Below are positions 30,369 through 39,950 of a DNA stretch of 64,000 nt, one piece after another; within the stretch, counting starts at the first letter, position 1; each line of letters opens with the position of its first letter. The DNA comes from an uncultured Verrucomicrobiota bacterium (GTDB lineage: Bacteria > Verrucomicrobiota > Verrucomicrobiia > Opitutales > Seribacteraceae). The translations under genes were made by a program, and so were the position numbers. The stretch lies in contig CACMBV010000005.1 in NCBI GenBank assembly GCA_902612125.1, forward strand, positions 1 to 64,000, given 5' to 3'. The notes beneath the pieces were generated by a model. That model searched no databases. It worked only from the letters and a program-made list of their open reading frames with translations, and was not told the DNA's origin.

Positions 30369-31322
30369 ATGGCTTGTACATTCCTAAATCTTTCCTGTTT
30401 GGGCATCCTTTTCAGTAGCCTATTAACCATTCTTCATGCTTCCGAAATCAGCATTGTAAGGGAAAACGGAAAACTGATTATAAGAGCCGGTGAAGATCTT
30501 TTCACCCAGTATATTTACAAAGATGAAAAGCGAGCAAAACCAATTTTGTACCCCGTGCTTGGCCCTTTACAAAGATCAATGACCCGAAAATTTCCAATCG
30601 GAGCAAAGAGCGAAGGGGAGGAATCAGATCATCCCCACCATACTTCCTTGTGGTATACTCACGGAGATGTGAATGGCGTTGATTTCTGGGCGGTTGGTGA
30701 GCGTAAGGGGAAGATCATACACCAAGAATTTCTCAACTTGCAGGGGAACACCTTCACTTCATTGAATTTTTGGAAGGATGGACAGGGAAAAACAATATGC
30801 CAAGATGAGCGAACTCTTCACTTTTATGAATTTACAAAAAACGAACGGGCGATTGATATAAAAATTACCCTGAAGGCTACCGTAGATGACTTGGTTCTGG
30901 GAGATACCAAGGAGGGAAGCATGGGAATAAGAATGGCTCCGGAGTTCCGTCTGCGTGGAAAGGTAGCCCGTGGTTCATGCTTAAATAGTGATGGTGTAGT
31001 TGGAAAAGCAATTTGGGGGAAACGGGCTTCATGGGTTTCATATTGGGCGAAGTTTGATGATCAAGATTTGGCAATTTCGATTTTTGATCATCCTTCCAAT
31101 CCCCGGCATCCCACCTGGTGGCATGCTCGTGATTATGGTTTGGTTGCGGCCAACCCCTTTGGTCAGCATGATTTTGAATCAAAACCAGAGGGAATCGGAA
31201 AGATGGAGCTTAAGTCAGGTGAAAGTATCTCCTTTTCTTACCGGTTCCTATTCCATTTGGGAGATCCATCAAAAGCTGAGCTTCCCCAAAAATATATTGA
31301 ATGGTCGAAGGGAAAGACTTAA
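30369..31322 (+). CDS. PmoA-like family protein (DUF6807-type), secreted
   Basis: Signal peptide; RPILYPVLGP-type motif (AKPILYPVLGPLQRSMTRKFPIG...EESDHPHHTSLWYTHGDVNGVDFWAV) and CDERTLHF-like region. Confidence 0.82.
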   Translation: MACTFLNLSCLGILFSSLLTILHASEISIVRENGKLIIRAGEDLFTQYIYKDEKRAKPILYPVLGPLQRSMTRKFPIGAKSEGEESDHPHHTSLWYTHGDVNGVDFWAVGERKGKIIHQEFLNLQGNTFTSLNFWKDGQGKTICQDERTLHFYEFTKNERAIDIKITLKATVDDLVLGDTKEGSMGIRMAPEFRLRGKVARGSCLNSDGVVGKAIWGKRASWVSYWAKFDDQDLAISIFDHPSNPRHPTWWHARDYGLVAANPFGQHDFESKPEGIGKMELKSGESISFSYRFLFHLGDPSKAELPQKYIEWSKGKT

Positions 31323-31325
31323 TTC

Positions 31326-32696
31326 TTATTCCTCCCACCGCAACCCAAGTGACTTAGAAAGATCCAAAGCAAATTGAAATACTTGCAGTCTCGTTGATAG
31401 TTCATCTCTTTGGATTCTGAGAAACTGTCTTTCATCCTCCAATAACTGGAGTTGTGAAACCAGACCTGCCCGCAAGCGGTCATTGGTAAATGCATAGACC
31501 TTGGCAAAATTTTTCGATGCTTCGACTGCAATGGAATGCTCTCGTAAACTCATAACAAAAGATTTGGTAGCAAATTCAATTTCCTCGATGGCTGAATTAA
31601 TCGAGGCATTCCATTCTTCTTTGTAAAGTTCTACTTGCGATTCAGCGATTTTTAGACCGAGTTTTTTTCTGGGACTCCAAACAGGAAGATTGAAAACAGG
31701 ACCAAAGGATGCCTTCCATTGTTTAAATGGAGCAGATAAATCCGAGCCCAAGGAGATGCCTGACATGCGAAAGGTCAAGTTAGGATAAAGGTCATACTTA
31801 GAGCTTTCTTTAAGCAACAGATTTTCCTTAAGTTTGGCCTCTTTTTCCTGAAGAAAGGGTATATTCTTCATAGCTTGTGCGGGAAATACCTTTGGCAAGG
31901 AAGGCAGTTCTATTTGGGAGATTTTCTTTATTTCCGGAAGATCCGGATCAAAAGGGTTCCCAAGTAATGATCCCAGCCGAATCCTGGTGGTTTCAAATTT
32001 TCGGAGCACCTTAGCCTGCTCCAGTCTTAACTGTTCGTAAGCAATCTTTTGTCTCTCGTAAGTTATGTCACTATCTAAACCTGAATCCACCCGTTTCCTG
32101 TAATATTCCATGCTTTTTTCCTGACTTAGCGTGGCTTTTTCCAAAATCTGCATTTCAGTCTTAAGGGCACATAGTAAAAGCCAAGTGCCGGTAATCTCAT
32201 GAATAAAAGTTAATTTTGCTGCTTCCTTAATATATTCCGCTTCCTGGATGTGTATTATGGAAGATTGCTTTATAAATTTCCATTTTCCCCAAAGATCCAT
32301 TTCCCAATTAAATAAGGCACCTGTATTCCAGCTAGGGATTGATTGCTCAGTAAAGCCTGATTCCCTGGTATTTTCCTTACCCTGACTAAAGCCGATTTGA
32401 GCATTTAGCCTGGGTTCTGAATCTGTACTAAGAATTCCTGAATTGACTCGGATTAATTCGACTTTTGCGAGTTGCACTTTCCAATCAGGATTTTTCAGAA
32501 GAGCCCGGCTAATTATCGGCTTGAGCGAATCAATTTTGATTACTGATTGGAAAGATGGAATCTTGGAAACATTAAGATCGCCGGAAAGAGAGAACTGACT
32601 ATTGGATAAGGAAGTTTTTTCTATTTTGGGTTCTGGAATACCCCGGGAGTTACATCCACAAATAAAAAGTAAAAAAATTAAATAAATTGTAGGCAT
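31326..32696 (-). CDS. Outer membrane efflux lipoprotein (TolC/NodT-like)
   Basis: Lipoprotein-like start (MPTIYLIFLLFICGCNS), LKNPDWKVQLAKVELIR...SQEKSMEYYRKRVDSGLDSDITYERQKIAYEQLRLEQAKVLRKFETTRIRLGSLLG. Confidence 0.92.
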   Translation of the reverse strand: MPTIYLIFLLFICGCNSRGIPEPKIEKTSLSNSQFSLSGDLNVSKIPSFQSVIKIDSLKPIISRALLKNPDWKVQLAKVELIRVNSGILSTDSEPRLNAQIGFSQGKENTRESGFTEQSIPSWNTGALFNWEMDLWGKWKFIKQSSIIHIQEAEYIKEAAKLTFIHEITGTWLLLCALKTEMQILEKATLSQEKSMEYYRKRVDSGLDSDITYERQKIAYEQLRLEQAKVLRKFETTRIRLGSLLGNPFDPDLPEIKKISQIELPSLPKVFPAQAMKNIPFLQEKEAKLKENLLLKESSKYDLYPNLTFRMSGISLGSDLSAPFKQWKASFGPVFNLPVWSPRKKLGLKIAESQVELYKEEWNASINSAIEEIEFATKSFVMSLREHSIAVEASKNFAKVYAFTNDRLRAGLVSQLQLLEDERQFLRIQRDELSTRLQVFQFALDLSKSLGLRWEE

Positions 32697-32717
32697 ACTT
32701 CCCTCAAAATAAATTAA

Positions 32718-33240
32718 TTAAGAACCTGAATTTTCTGGTTGCTTAGGCTGACTGATTGTGAAGTTGAATCGTTGCTCGGAACTCCTTGAGCCTTTAGCCT
32801 TTTCCCAGCCTCTATTTCCCCCCACACCTTCCCGTCTACCAGTCAACAAAGCTCCGTAACGATCGATTATTGAAATCATAGTTCTTGCAATTCGTTTGCG
32901 ATCTATGCAGCAAGAATGCCAAGGGCTCGGACACTTAACTCCGGAAATTTCTTCATAAGTCTCCCAAGAATCATCCCCAATAACTGTTATTTCCCGATGA
33001 GCCAGGAATGGTTTTTTCACTCCACTAATGAAACTCTCGACCACGATCGCTTCCTTAGGCCGATTCATTATTTGCATCCGTGACTCCGAGGGGAGGGCCC
33101 ATATCTTGCGTAGTAATGAAATCGTTGGGTAATTGTCGTCCATTTCGTTTTGGAATCATTTTTTCTATTGGAATAGCTTGTAAAGGATAGTTGGGTTAGT
33201 GCGGTTAAAAGTCGGATACAAATGGGGAAAATTTTCATTG
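32718..33240 (-). pseudogene. Frameshifted gene for a small PWxxCC-motif protein (Planctomycetes/Verrucomicrobia-type hypothetical)
   Basis: Main ORF 32718-33143 encodes AIVVESFISGVKKPFLAHREITVIGDDSWETYEEISGVKCPSPWHSCCIDRKRI but lacks a signal peptide. A signal-peptide-like start (MKIFPICIRLLTALTQL) lies upstream at 33238 in another frame, and a third frame reads LPNDFITTQDMGPPLGVTDANNESA. Confidence 0.6.
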
Positions 33241-33257
33241 GTTCTATGTGATTAGAT

Positions 33258-34409
33258 TCAATAGGAACGAAGAGTTTCCGGTAAATCGGGTCGCAAGCAT
33301 TTCCAGGAAGGCGGAAAGACGCCGACGATTCCAAGAATGACGCCAGAGATAATTCCCGTAAAAATTATGCTTTGATCGAAATGGAGAGTAAAAACACCGA
33401 TAGCAAAAGGAAATGAAAGACCCTCCATAAATAATATTCCGATAAGAATGGAGGAGGTGGCGGAAATGAATCCAGTAAATGCCGCCTCTTGGGATAAACT
33501 ACAAAATATAGCAAGCCTTGAGAAACCAATTGCCTGCAAGGCTCCGAATTCTTTAATCCTTGCCGTAAATGTTGCAAATAGGGTATTTAAGCCGCCCATA
33601 AATGCACCGATCGAAATGAGAATGGCTGAAATCCAGGCCATCCATCGTATCGGGGAATAAAAATTTGAAACTTCCGCATAATAGATTGATTCCCTAATGG
33701 CAACGAGTTCCAAATCCAGTCGTGATCTGGTAAAGATTTCAGCGTTTGAAAAAGTATTTTTATCTTCTACCGAAAGTACCACGCAAGAGAGATTATCCCG
33801 TTGAGTGTAGGTCATAAGGTCTAAAAGGGGAATCCATATTTCAGCTTCCATTACTGTACCCCGAGCATCAAAAATTCCCACGATCTTAAGTTTTTCACTG
33901 TTGAAGTTAAGAAATTCACCAACTTCTAAATCAATGGGCTTTAATCCGAGTTTGTGATGTGCAAGTCTCCCGATCATAATTTCCCCGGACTGAGGAAATC
34001 TACCTTCAATGATACGTACTTTCGGGTGCACCCATAACGCTTGGTGCTGAACACCCCTCAAAAGTGCCTGAGCACCTTGACCTTGCAGGGTATGAACCAT
34101 GCCATTGTAATGAACTTCCGGTGATATGGCAGACTGGTTCATGATCTGTGCAATTCCTTGCAGGTTTGCATTGACAATTTCATCGGTGCCAAGAGCAATT
34201 TCACTGCGCTCAATACTTTCTTCACTGCCTGCACTCAAGAGAATAATATTTTGCTCGCTACCTGAATTGGTGAGAGTTTCCTGCATCGCCTGATTGATTG
34301 CAAAAGCAACCATAATTAAAAGAACAACCATTCCACTACCTCCAACTAATTGAAGAGTCTGAATAGGTCTTCTAAAGATATTTCGGATTGTATAGGCAAT
34401 GGGAAGCAT
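33258..34409 (-). CDS. ABC transporter permease (FtsX/MacB-like) 2
   Basis: FtsX topology: N-terminal TM, periplasmic domain, three C-terminal TMs; FGALQAIGFSRLAIF motif. Confidence 0.92.
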   Translation of the reverse strand: MLPIAYTIRNIFRRPIQTLQLVGGSGMVVLLIMVAFAINQAMQETLTNSGSEQNIILLSAGSEESIERSEIALGTDEIVNANLQGIAQIMNQSAISPEVHYNGMVHTLQGQGAQALLRGVQHQALWVHPKVRIIEGRFPQSGEIMIGRLAHHKLGLKPIDLEVGEFLNFNSEKLKIVGIFDARGTVMEAEIWIPLLDLMTYTQRDNLSCVVLSVEDKNTFSNAEIFTRSRLDLELVAIRESIYYAEVSNFYSPIRWMAWISAILISIGAFMGGLNTLFATFTARIKEFGALQAIGFSRLAIFCSLSQEAAFTGFISATSSILIGILFMEGLSFPFAIGVFTLHFDQSIIFTGIISGVILGIVGVFPPSWKCLRPDLPETLRSY

Positions 34410-34411
34410 AA

Positions 34412-35563
34412 TTAAGAAGCCCTCAAATTTTCAACTATGGAATGACTGCTTGCTTGCCAGGCAGGATAGGCACCTGCAACCACACCCAAAGCCCAGGAAA
34501 GAAAGAAGCCAGCCAGCCAGACTGAATGGCTTGGAATAAAAGCTATGGCCAAGCCCTCATTTCCTATGGTTATACTTTGCATATGTAGAAAAACCGTAGC
34601 AGAGGAAACGCCGACAACACCTCCTACGGTTGAAAGAATGACGGCTTCAGCGATGACTAACCAGGCAATGGCTCCGCGTGAGTAACCGAGGGTTTGTAAA
34701 ACCGCATTTTCCGAAATTTTGCCCCTAACAGCTATCAGGATAGTATTTGCGATTAATCCGATAACCGCAAAGACTGACGCAACACCAACCCATCTGGAAA
34801 AAGAAATTAGTTCGATCAGTTCCTTGGCAGTGCTTGCAAAAAAAGCTTTTTCTGGGCTTGTAGTGGTTGGTTCCGGTTCTGTTTTGAACCTCAGGTCGAT
34901 CTGCCTGGCTACCGAGTCCAAGATAGAGGAATCTTCAACCTTGACCATAAACTGAGTGACTGCTCCGAGCCCAGCTCTAGAGCTTTGCTGAAGAAAAGGC
35001 AGATGCACATAAGCAATATTTTCATCTTGAGAAGATTCAGAGGAACGAATTATTCCTGCGACGGTCACTGTAACACCCGCAGCATCGAAACTATCTCCCA
35101 CATGCAGCCTTCGCCTTTGAGCTAAATTAACCCCGACGAGAGCCCCGTCTTCCCGTTCCAGCCATTTGACAAGTGAACCATGTAAGAATTCCATCTTTTT
35201 TGAAAGGGCACCAACTTTGGAAGAGGGGATTCCCCGAAAAACAACCACATCCAAACTTGTTCCGCAATTATTGACAAGAATCTTGACAGGAATTACATCC
35301 GTAACTCCGTCAATTTTCTTAATTTCATTTTCATAGTATTCAGGAAGTTCGCTTGTGGATGGACAAAAACGGTTTTCACGAAAAACAATCAGGGTGGTGT
35401 CATTGGCAGTGATGGAAGTGGCACTCTTGAGAGAGTCTTGCATCGTTTCGATGGTTGTGAATAGAAACATGCCGGTAGCCACACCGACTATTGTCAGGAT
35501 TGAGCGGGTGCGGTTTCGTAAGGCATATTTTGCCGCCACCACAATCAGTTTTAAGGATTTCAT
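34412..35563 (-). CDS. ABC transporter permease (FtsX/MacB-like) 1
   Basis: NRTRSILTIVGVATGMFLFTTIETMQ...ISENAVLQTLGYSRGAIAWLVIAEAVILSTVGG. Confidence 0.93.
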   Translation of the reverse strand: MKSLKLIVVAAKYALRNRTRSILTIVGVATGMFLFTTIETMQDSLKSATSITANDTTLIVFRENRFCPSTSELPEYYENEIKKIDGVTDVIPVKILVNNCGTSLDVVVFRGIPSSKVGALSKKMEFLHGSLVKWLEREDGALVGVNLAQRRRLHVGDSFDAAGVTVTVAGIIRSSESSQDENIAYVHLPFLQQSSRAGLGAVTQFMVKVEDSSILDSVARQIDLRFKTEPEPTTTSPEKAFFASTAKELIELISFSRWVGVASVFAVIGLIANTILIAVRGKISENAVLQTLGYSRGAIAWLVIAEAVILSTVGGVVGVSSATVFLHMQSITIGNEGLAIAFIPSHSVWLAGFFLSWALGVVAGAYPAWQASSHSIVENLRAS

Positions 35564-36255
35564 GCTAAGATTTCTGAACGGGTGATTAGCTTACCTTTCT
35601 CAAGTTCAAGACAACGCGTAGCTCGAAGGGCAGCTTTGGGGTCATGAGTTACCATAACTACAGTTTTCTTTTCATAGGCAGAAAGCCCTTCAAGGAGATC
35701 AAGAATCTCATCTGCGGATTCCCTGTCAAGGTCCCCGGTGGGTTCATCCGCGACAATCATGGAGGGTTCAGTAACCAATGCCCGAGCAATGGCAACTCTC
35801 TGCTCCTGACCTCCGGAAAGTTCATTAGGGAAATGATCCAGTCTATCAGAAAGGCCAACATGCTCTAAGACGGCTTCCACTTTTTCTCTTCTTTCCTTTT
35901 TGTTGATATTATGAAGTAACAAAGGTAACTCAACATTTTCAAAGGCAGTTAGAACGGGCATCAAGTGGTAAAGCTGAAAAATATAACCAACATGTTTGCT
36001 TCTCCATTTGGTTAACTGCTCACGATTCATTTCGTGGAGGGAGTGTGAACCTACATCTAAGGTGCCTTCGCTTGGTGAATCAATGCCAGCGATTAAATTA
36101 AGAAGGGTGGTTTTACCGCTGCCTGAAGGTCCCATAAGGGAGATAAACTCAGCGGATGCCACCTCGAAGCTGAGTTGACGGACGGGAATGATTTCCCGCT
36201 TACCTTTATGAAATTTCTTGGAAAGTTGTACTGCTTTGATAAATGGTTTATTCAT
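35560..36255 (-). CDS. ABC transporter ATP-binding protein (LolD/MacB class)
   Basis: Walker A GPSGSGKTTLLN, signature LSGGQEQRVAIARAL, Walker B MIVADEPTGDLD. Confidence 0.97.
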   Translation of the reverse strand: MNKPFIKAVQLSKKFHKGKREIIPVRQLSFEVASAEFISLMGPSGSGKTTLLNLIAGIDSPSEGTLDVGSHSLHEMNREQLTKWRSKHVGYIFQLYHLMPVLTAFENVELPLLLHNINKKERREKVEAVLEHVGLSDRLDHFPNELSGGQEQRVAIARALVTEPSMIVADEPTGDLDRESADEILDLLEGLSAYEKKTVVMVTHDPKAALRATRCLELEKGKLITRSEILA

Positions 36256-37682
36256 AAAATTTGAGTTATTTTAACAGCATCCCCGATGGTTAAATTATGA
36301 GGCGGATTAAGAATAACTTGGTCTCCTGCTAGAAGGCCTGTTCTAACTTCGATGAATTTCTCTTTAAAAGTTATTCCAAAAGTTACCCTCCTTTTTTCAC
36401 AGTGTTTACCATCTTTGGAAATCACCCACAAAAACCCTTCAGAATTTGAAGAATTTGGAAAAGTATCGTAAGCTTCCTTTTTTACAAAAATTCCAAGCTT
36501 CGAACGGTCTTCTATTTTGATGGTTTTTGATTCAAAAAACTTGGCTCTGCAAAGCATTTCGGGACGAAGTCGTGGATGAGGATTTTCGATGCGGACTTTT
36601 ACCTGAAGCGTATTTCTTTGCAGATCAGCTTCTCCGAGAATTCGGGTTATTTTTCCTCGAAATGTTTGCTCTGGAAGAATGCTGGAGGAAATTTCTACGA
36701 TTTGCCCAAGATTCACCTTAGCAGCTTCGCTTAATGGAACATCAATCCTAGCCTGCAATTTGCCTTTTTCGAATAGGATTGCGGCCACCGCAGCCTCCCT
36801 GTTGTCCATATCCAGCATCATTCGAGATCCTGGTTTCGCAAGTAACCGAAGAATAATTCCGTTCATTGGCGATGTAATTCTTGTCCTTGTTAAATCCAAT
36901 TGCGCTTTTTCTTTTTGTACTGAAAAAATTTCAGTCTTTTTCTTTTGTGCGAGAAGAGTTTCTTCCAGTTTCCTGATGAGTGCCTTTTGCTGAAGAACCC
37001 CAGAATTAGAAGTGGCTAGTTCTGCAATTTGTCTTTGTAAAGCGAGTTTTGCCTGATAAAAGGACTGATCCGAAACCGCACCTTTGGGAAGAGAAGACAT
37101 TCGATTGACGGTATCATTATTTTCCTGCAACAAAGCCCCGTCTTTACTTACCTTGGATAGGGCAGCACCGAGTCCTGCCCGGGCCAGCTCTACATCCGCT
37201 TCGATGATAGCTTCTTCAGCTATTGATTGTGAATGCTTTGCGTTAATTTCAGAAAGCACCAAACGGGCATCTTCATCAATAAGGGTAGCGATGACCTGAT
37301 CCTTTTGGATTTGTTGGCCTTCGAGAACATGAACTTCCTTAACTACTCCACTGTAGAGGGATGTAACCCTGATGGGAAAAGGGTCAGGTTCAATCCATCC
37401 ACTTGCTTGGAATAAAAGTGAACCCTGTCCATGTGTTGAAAGATTATTATCTAGAACTTGTTTCTTTTCGTTCGGGTATAAGATGGCCGTGGTTACTTTG
37501 ACCTCGTATGCAGATAAAAAGTTTTCTCTGAAGGCAACGGCAAGAAAGATGGCAAAAAAACAAACTGAAAAAATCGTTAGTAATTTTTTATTGATGTAGC
37601 CTTTCGGCTTTTTAGGCTCTTCGATGCCAGTGAATGGGTTTCGATTTCGTAATATTATCATAGTTGTCTGTCTACAGTTCAA
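36252..37682 (-). CDS. HlyD/MacA-like membrane fusion protein
   Basis: N-terminal TM, biotinyl-lipoyl-like halves (VTSLYSGVVKEVHVLEGQQIQKDQVIATLIDEDARL / ITSPMNGIILRLLAKPGSRM), coiled-coil hairpin. Confidence 0.94.
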   Translation of the reverse strand: MNCRQTTMIILRNRNPFTGIEEPKKPKGYINKKLLTIFSVCFFAIFLAVAFRENFLSAYEVKVTTAILYPNEKKQVLDNNLSTHGQGSLLFQASGWIEPDPFPIRVTSLYSGVVKEVHVLEGQQIQKDQVIATLIDEDARLVLSEINAKHSQSIAEEAIIEADVELARAGLGAALSKVSKDGALLQENNDTVNRMSSLPKGAVSDQSFYQAKLALQRQIAELATSNSGVLQQKALIRKLEETLLAQKKKTEIFSVQKEKAQLDLTRTRITSPMNGIILRLLAKPGSRMMLDMDNREAAVAAILFEKGKLQARIDVPLSEAAKVNLGQIVEISSSILPEQTFRGKITRILGEADLQRNTLQVKVRIENPHPRLRPEMLCRAKFFESKTIKIEDRSKLGIFVKKEAYDTFPNSSNSEGFLWVISKDGKHCEKRRVTFGITFKEKFIEVRTGLLAGDQVILNPPHNLTIGDAVKITQIL

Positions 37683-37721
37683 TTTATCTCTTCAGGGAGA
37701 GAAGAAAGAATGAACTTTCGA

Positions 37722-38060
37722 TCAGACAATAATTACGCCCATCAAGAGATGCCGTCTGGCTTTAGATAAATAAGTATGAGGAGAAAAATTTTCTTGAGTG
37801 CGAAGGGAATGCGGTTTTATAGCTACTTCGATTGGTTTTCCTGCAGCAGAAAGAAGAAAATTTGAGGATTCCAGAATTTCAACAAGCCCAAGTTCGTCAA
37901 TTGCATCAAGACAGGGATGATTTTCGCATGGCTGGTTTGCGGTTGATTGATGGGCACAGCATGTCGATGAAATGGCATCATCTTCGCAACACAAACATTC
38001 AAACAAAGGAATGAAGAAGATGCTTGCAGCACAGATAATTGATTTAAAAATATTCAACAT
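37722..38060 (-). CDS. Small secreted Cys-rich protein, first gene of the efflux operon
   Basis: Signal peptide followed by ECLCCEDDAISSTCCAHQSTANQPCENHPC; same strand and 39 bp upstream of the HlyD gene. Confidence 0.65.
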   Translation of the reverse strand: MLNIFKSIICAASIFFIPLFECLCCEDDAISSTCCAHQSTANQPCENHPCLDAIDELGLVEILESSNFLLSAAGKPIEVAIKPHSLRTQENFSPHTYLSKARRHLLMGVIIV

Positions 38061-38360
38061 TTGTTAAAATACATGTTTTTGTCTTTTTTGCAATTGTCTA
38101 TCTCAATACCAAAAGCGATTTTGAAAAAAACTAAGTTTCAGCATTCCAGACTGACCATCCTTCATAACACTCTATTAGGCAAGTGGTATATTACGAAGGT
38201 AAATACACCAACAAGCACAATATTTAAATTTGTTAAATACGAAAAGCATGCCGAAACCTATCGTTGCCACATTATTTTCGGATAACTAATCGCTCTTAAA
38301 TAATACGCAAATTTATGGTCTTACCCTTGATATAATCGGACCTTGAGATGAAAAGCTAGG

Positions 38361-39950
38361 CTAATCAACTATCTGATTAGATGTGTCTTTTCTGAAAGAT
38401 AATAATTTTACTTCAGGTTTAACAGGTTTGAGGGCTTTCTCTTTTAATCTATCTTTGTTTTTGGCAATATTAAACCATTCCTTCGACATTTGGCTTACTT
38501 TTTGAGGATACTTTGCGGATAAATCTTTAAGTTCAGTTCGATCATTATCAAGATTGTACAGCTCCCACTTTCCGCCTTTCGCCGATACAAGTTTCCATTT
38601 CCCTTGTCTGAGTGCTCTGTCAGTGCCGAAATGGAAGTACATGGAGTCATGTCCATCTCTTTTTTCATTATTAAAGATTGGAGTAAGTGACTTTCCTTCT
38701 AGAGGATCAATTTGTCGGTTTCCTATTTTTCTTGGGTAAGTAGCTTTACCTAATTCAATGAAGGTTGCCATAAAATCAATGAGATGAGCAGGTTGGCGGG
38801 TTATACTTCCTGCCTTTACTTTTAAGCCGTTCGGCCAATGAGCAATTAGAGGAGATGAGATGCCTCCTTCATGTTGGTTTTGCTTATAAAGCCGAAAGGG
38901 AGTGTTACTTACCTGTGCCCAAGAGGCATCATAAGTCCAATATGAGTCCGGGTCCCAGGGAGCGATGTTTCTGCCGCGAGTTCTTTCGAAAGGACAACCG
39001 CCATTATCTGCACAGAAAAGAAAGAGTGTATTATCCAGAACGCCACGAGATTTTAAATCAGTAAGAAGTCTCCCAATATTTTGGTCCATAATATCAATCA
39101 TAGCCGCAAAAACTTCCATACGTTTTGCTTCCCAATGCCTCTCGGTTTCTTTGATGTCAGACCAAGCGGGAATATGAGGTGCACGAGGAGAGAGTTTAAA
39201 TTTCTCAGGAATCAGGCCGGATTTAACTTGGTTTTGATAGCGTAATTTACGAATCACATCCCAACCGACATCATATGCACCATTGTATTTTTCCACATCC
39301 TTCCTTGGTGCGTGGAGAGGATAATGGGGCGCATTGTAAGCGATATACAGAAAGAAGGGGTTGGAATGACTATCTATGTCTTCTTCTGACAAAAATTGCA
39401 GAGCATAATCAGTGATTGCATGGGTCGTGTAGAAAGGTTTTCCATTAAGCATTCTTGGAACATGCCATTCTTTTCCATTGAGCCTAAAAGATTTGTCTCC
39501 ACTAAAGAAATTAGTGGCGCCGGATAGATGACCCCAATATTTTTGAAAACCGAAATCAGTCGGCTGTTCGCTAAGGTGCCATTTACCAGTCATCCATGTC
39601 GAATACCCCGCAGGCTTAAGAACTTCAGCAATGGTTGCTCCTCTAGAAAGTGATTTACCACCTGCCTGATCACAATAGAGACCAGTTAGCAGTGAAACAC
39701 GAGAAGAATGACATTTAGCCGTATTATAAAATTGGGAAAATTTAAGCCCATTCTTCGCAAGCCGATCAAGATTGGGGGTCTGAATTTCTGAACCATAGCA
39801 TCCAAGGTCTGCGAAACCGAGATCATCTGCCATAATCAATACAATGTTTGGCCGGACTGCAAAAACACTTGTTAAGGATAAGAGGGAACCAAAAGAAAAA
39901 TAAGCCTTTAGCCAATATTTAAATAAATTTGTAAGTAGATTGCTTTTCAT
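38361..39950 (-). CDS. Secreted sulfatase with variant active-site motif CHSSR
   Basis: PNIVLIMADDLGFADLGCYGSEIQTPNLDRLAKNGLKFSQFYNTAKCHSSRVSLLTGLY...TGKWHL...DNGGC. Likely start ATG at 39950 (ATGA overlap with upstream sulfatase). Confidence 0.95.
   Translation of the reverse strand: MKSNLLTNLFKYWLKAYFSFGSLLSLTSVFAVRPNIVLIMADDLGFADLGCYGSEIQTPNLDRLAKNGLKFSQFYNTAKCHSSRVSLLTGLYCDQAGGKSLSRGATIAEVLKPAGYSTWMTGKWHLSEQPTDFGFQKYWGHLSGATNFFSGDKSFRLNGKEWHVPRMLNGKPFYTTHAITDYALQFLSEEDIDSHSNPFFLYIAYNAPHYPLHAPRKDVEKYNGAYDVGWDVIRKLRYQNQVKSGLIPEKFKLSPRAPHIPAWSDIKETERHWEAKRMEVFAAMIDIMDQNIGRLLTDLKSRGVLDNTLFLFCADNGGCPFERTRGRNIAPWDPDSYWTYDASWAQVSNTPFRLYKQNQHEGGISSPLIAHWPNGLKVKAGSITRQPAHLIDFMATFIELGKATYPRKIGNRQIDPLEGKSLTPIFNNEKRDGHDSMYFHFGTDRALRQGKWKLVSAKGGKWELYNLDNDRTELKDLSAKYPQKVSQMSKEWFNIAKNKDRLKEKALKPVKPEVKLLSFRKDTSNQIVD

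Noticed and set aside
38061-38285. 74-aa plus-strand ORF between efflux operon and sulfatases
   Set aside because: Short, AT-rich, no signal peptide or family; could be chance.
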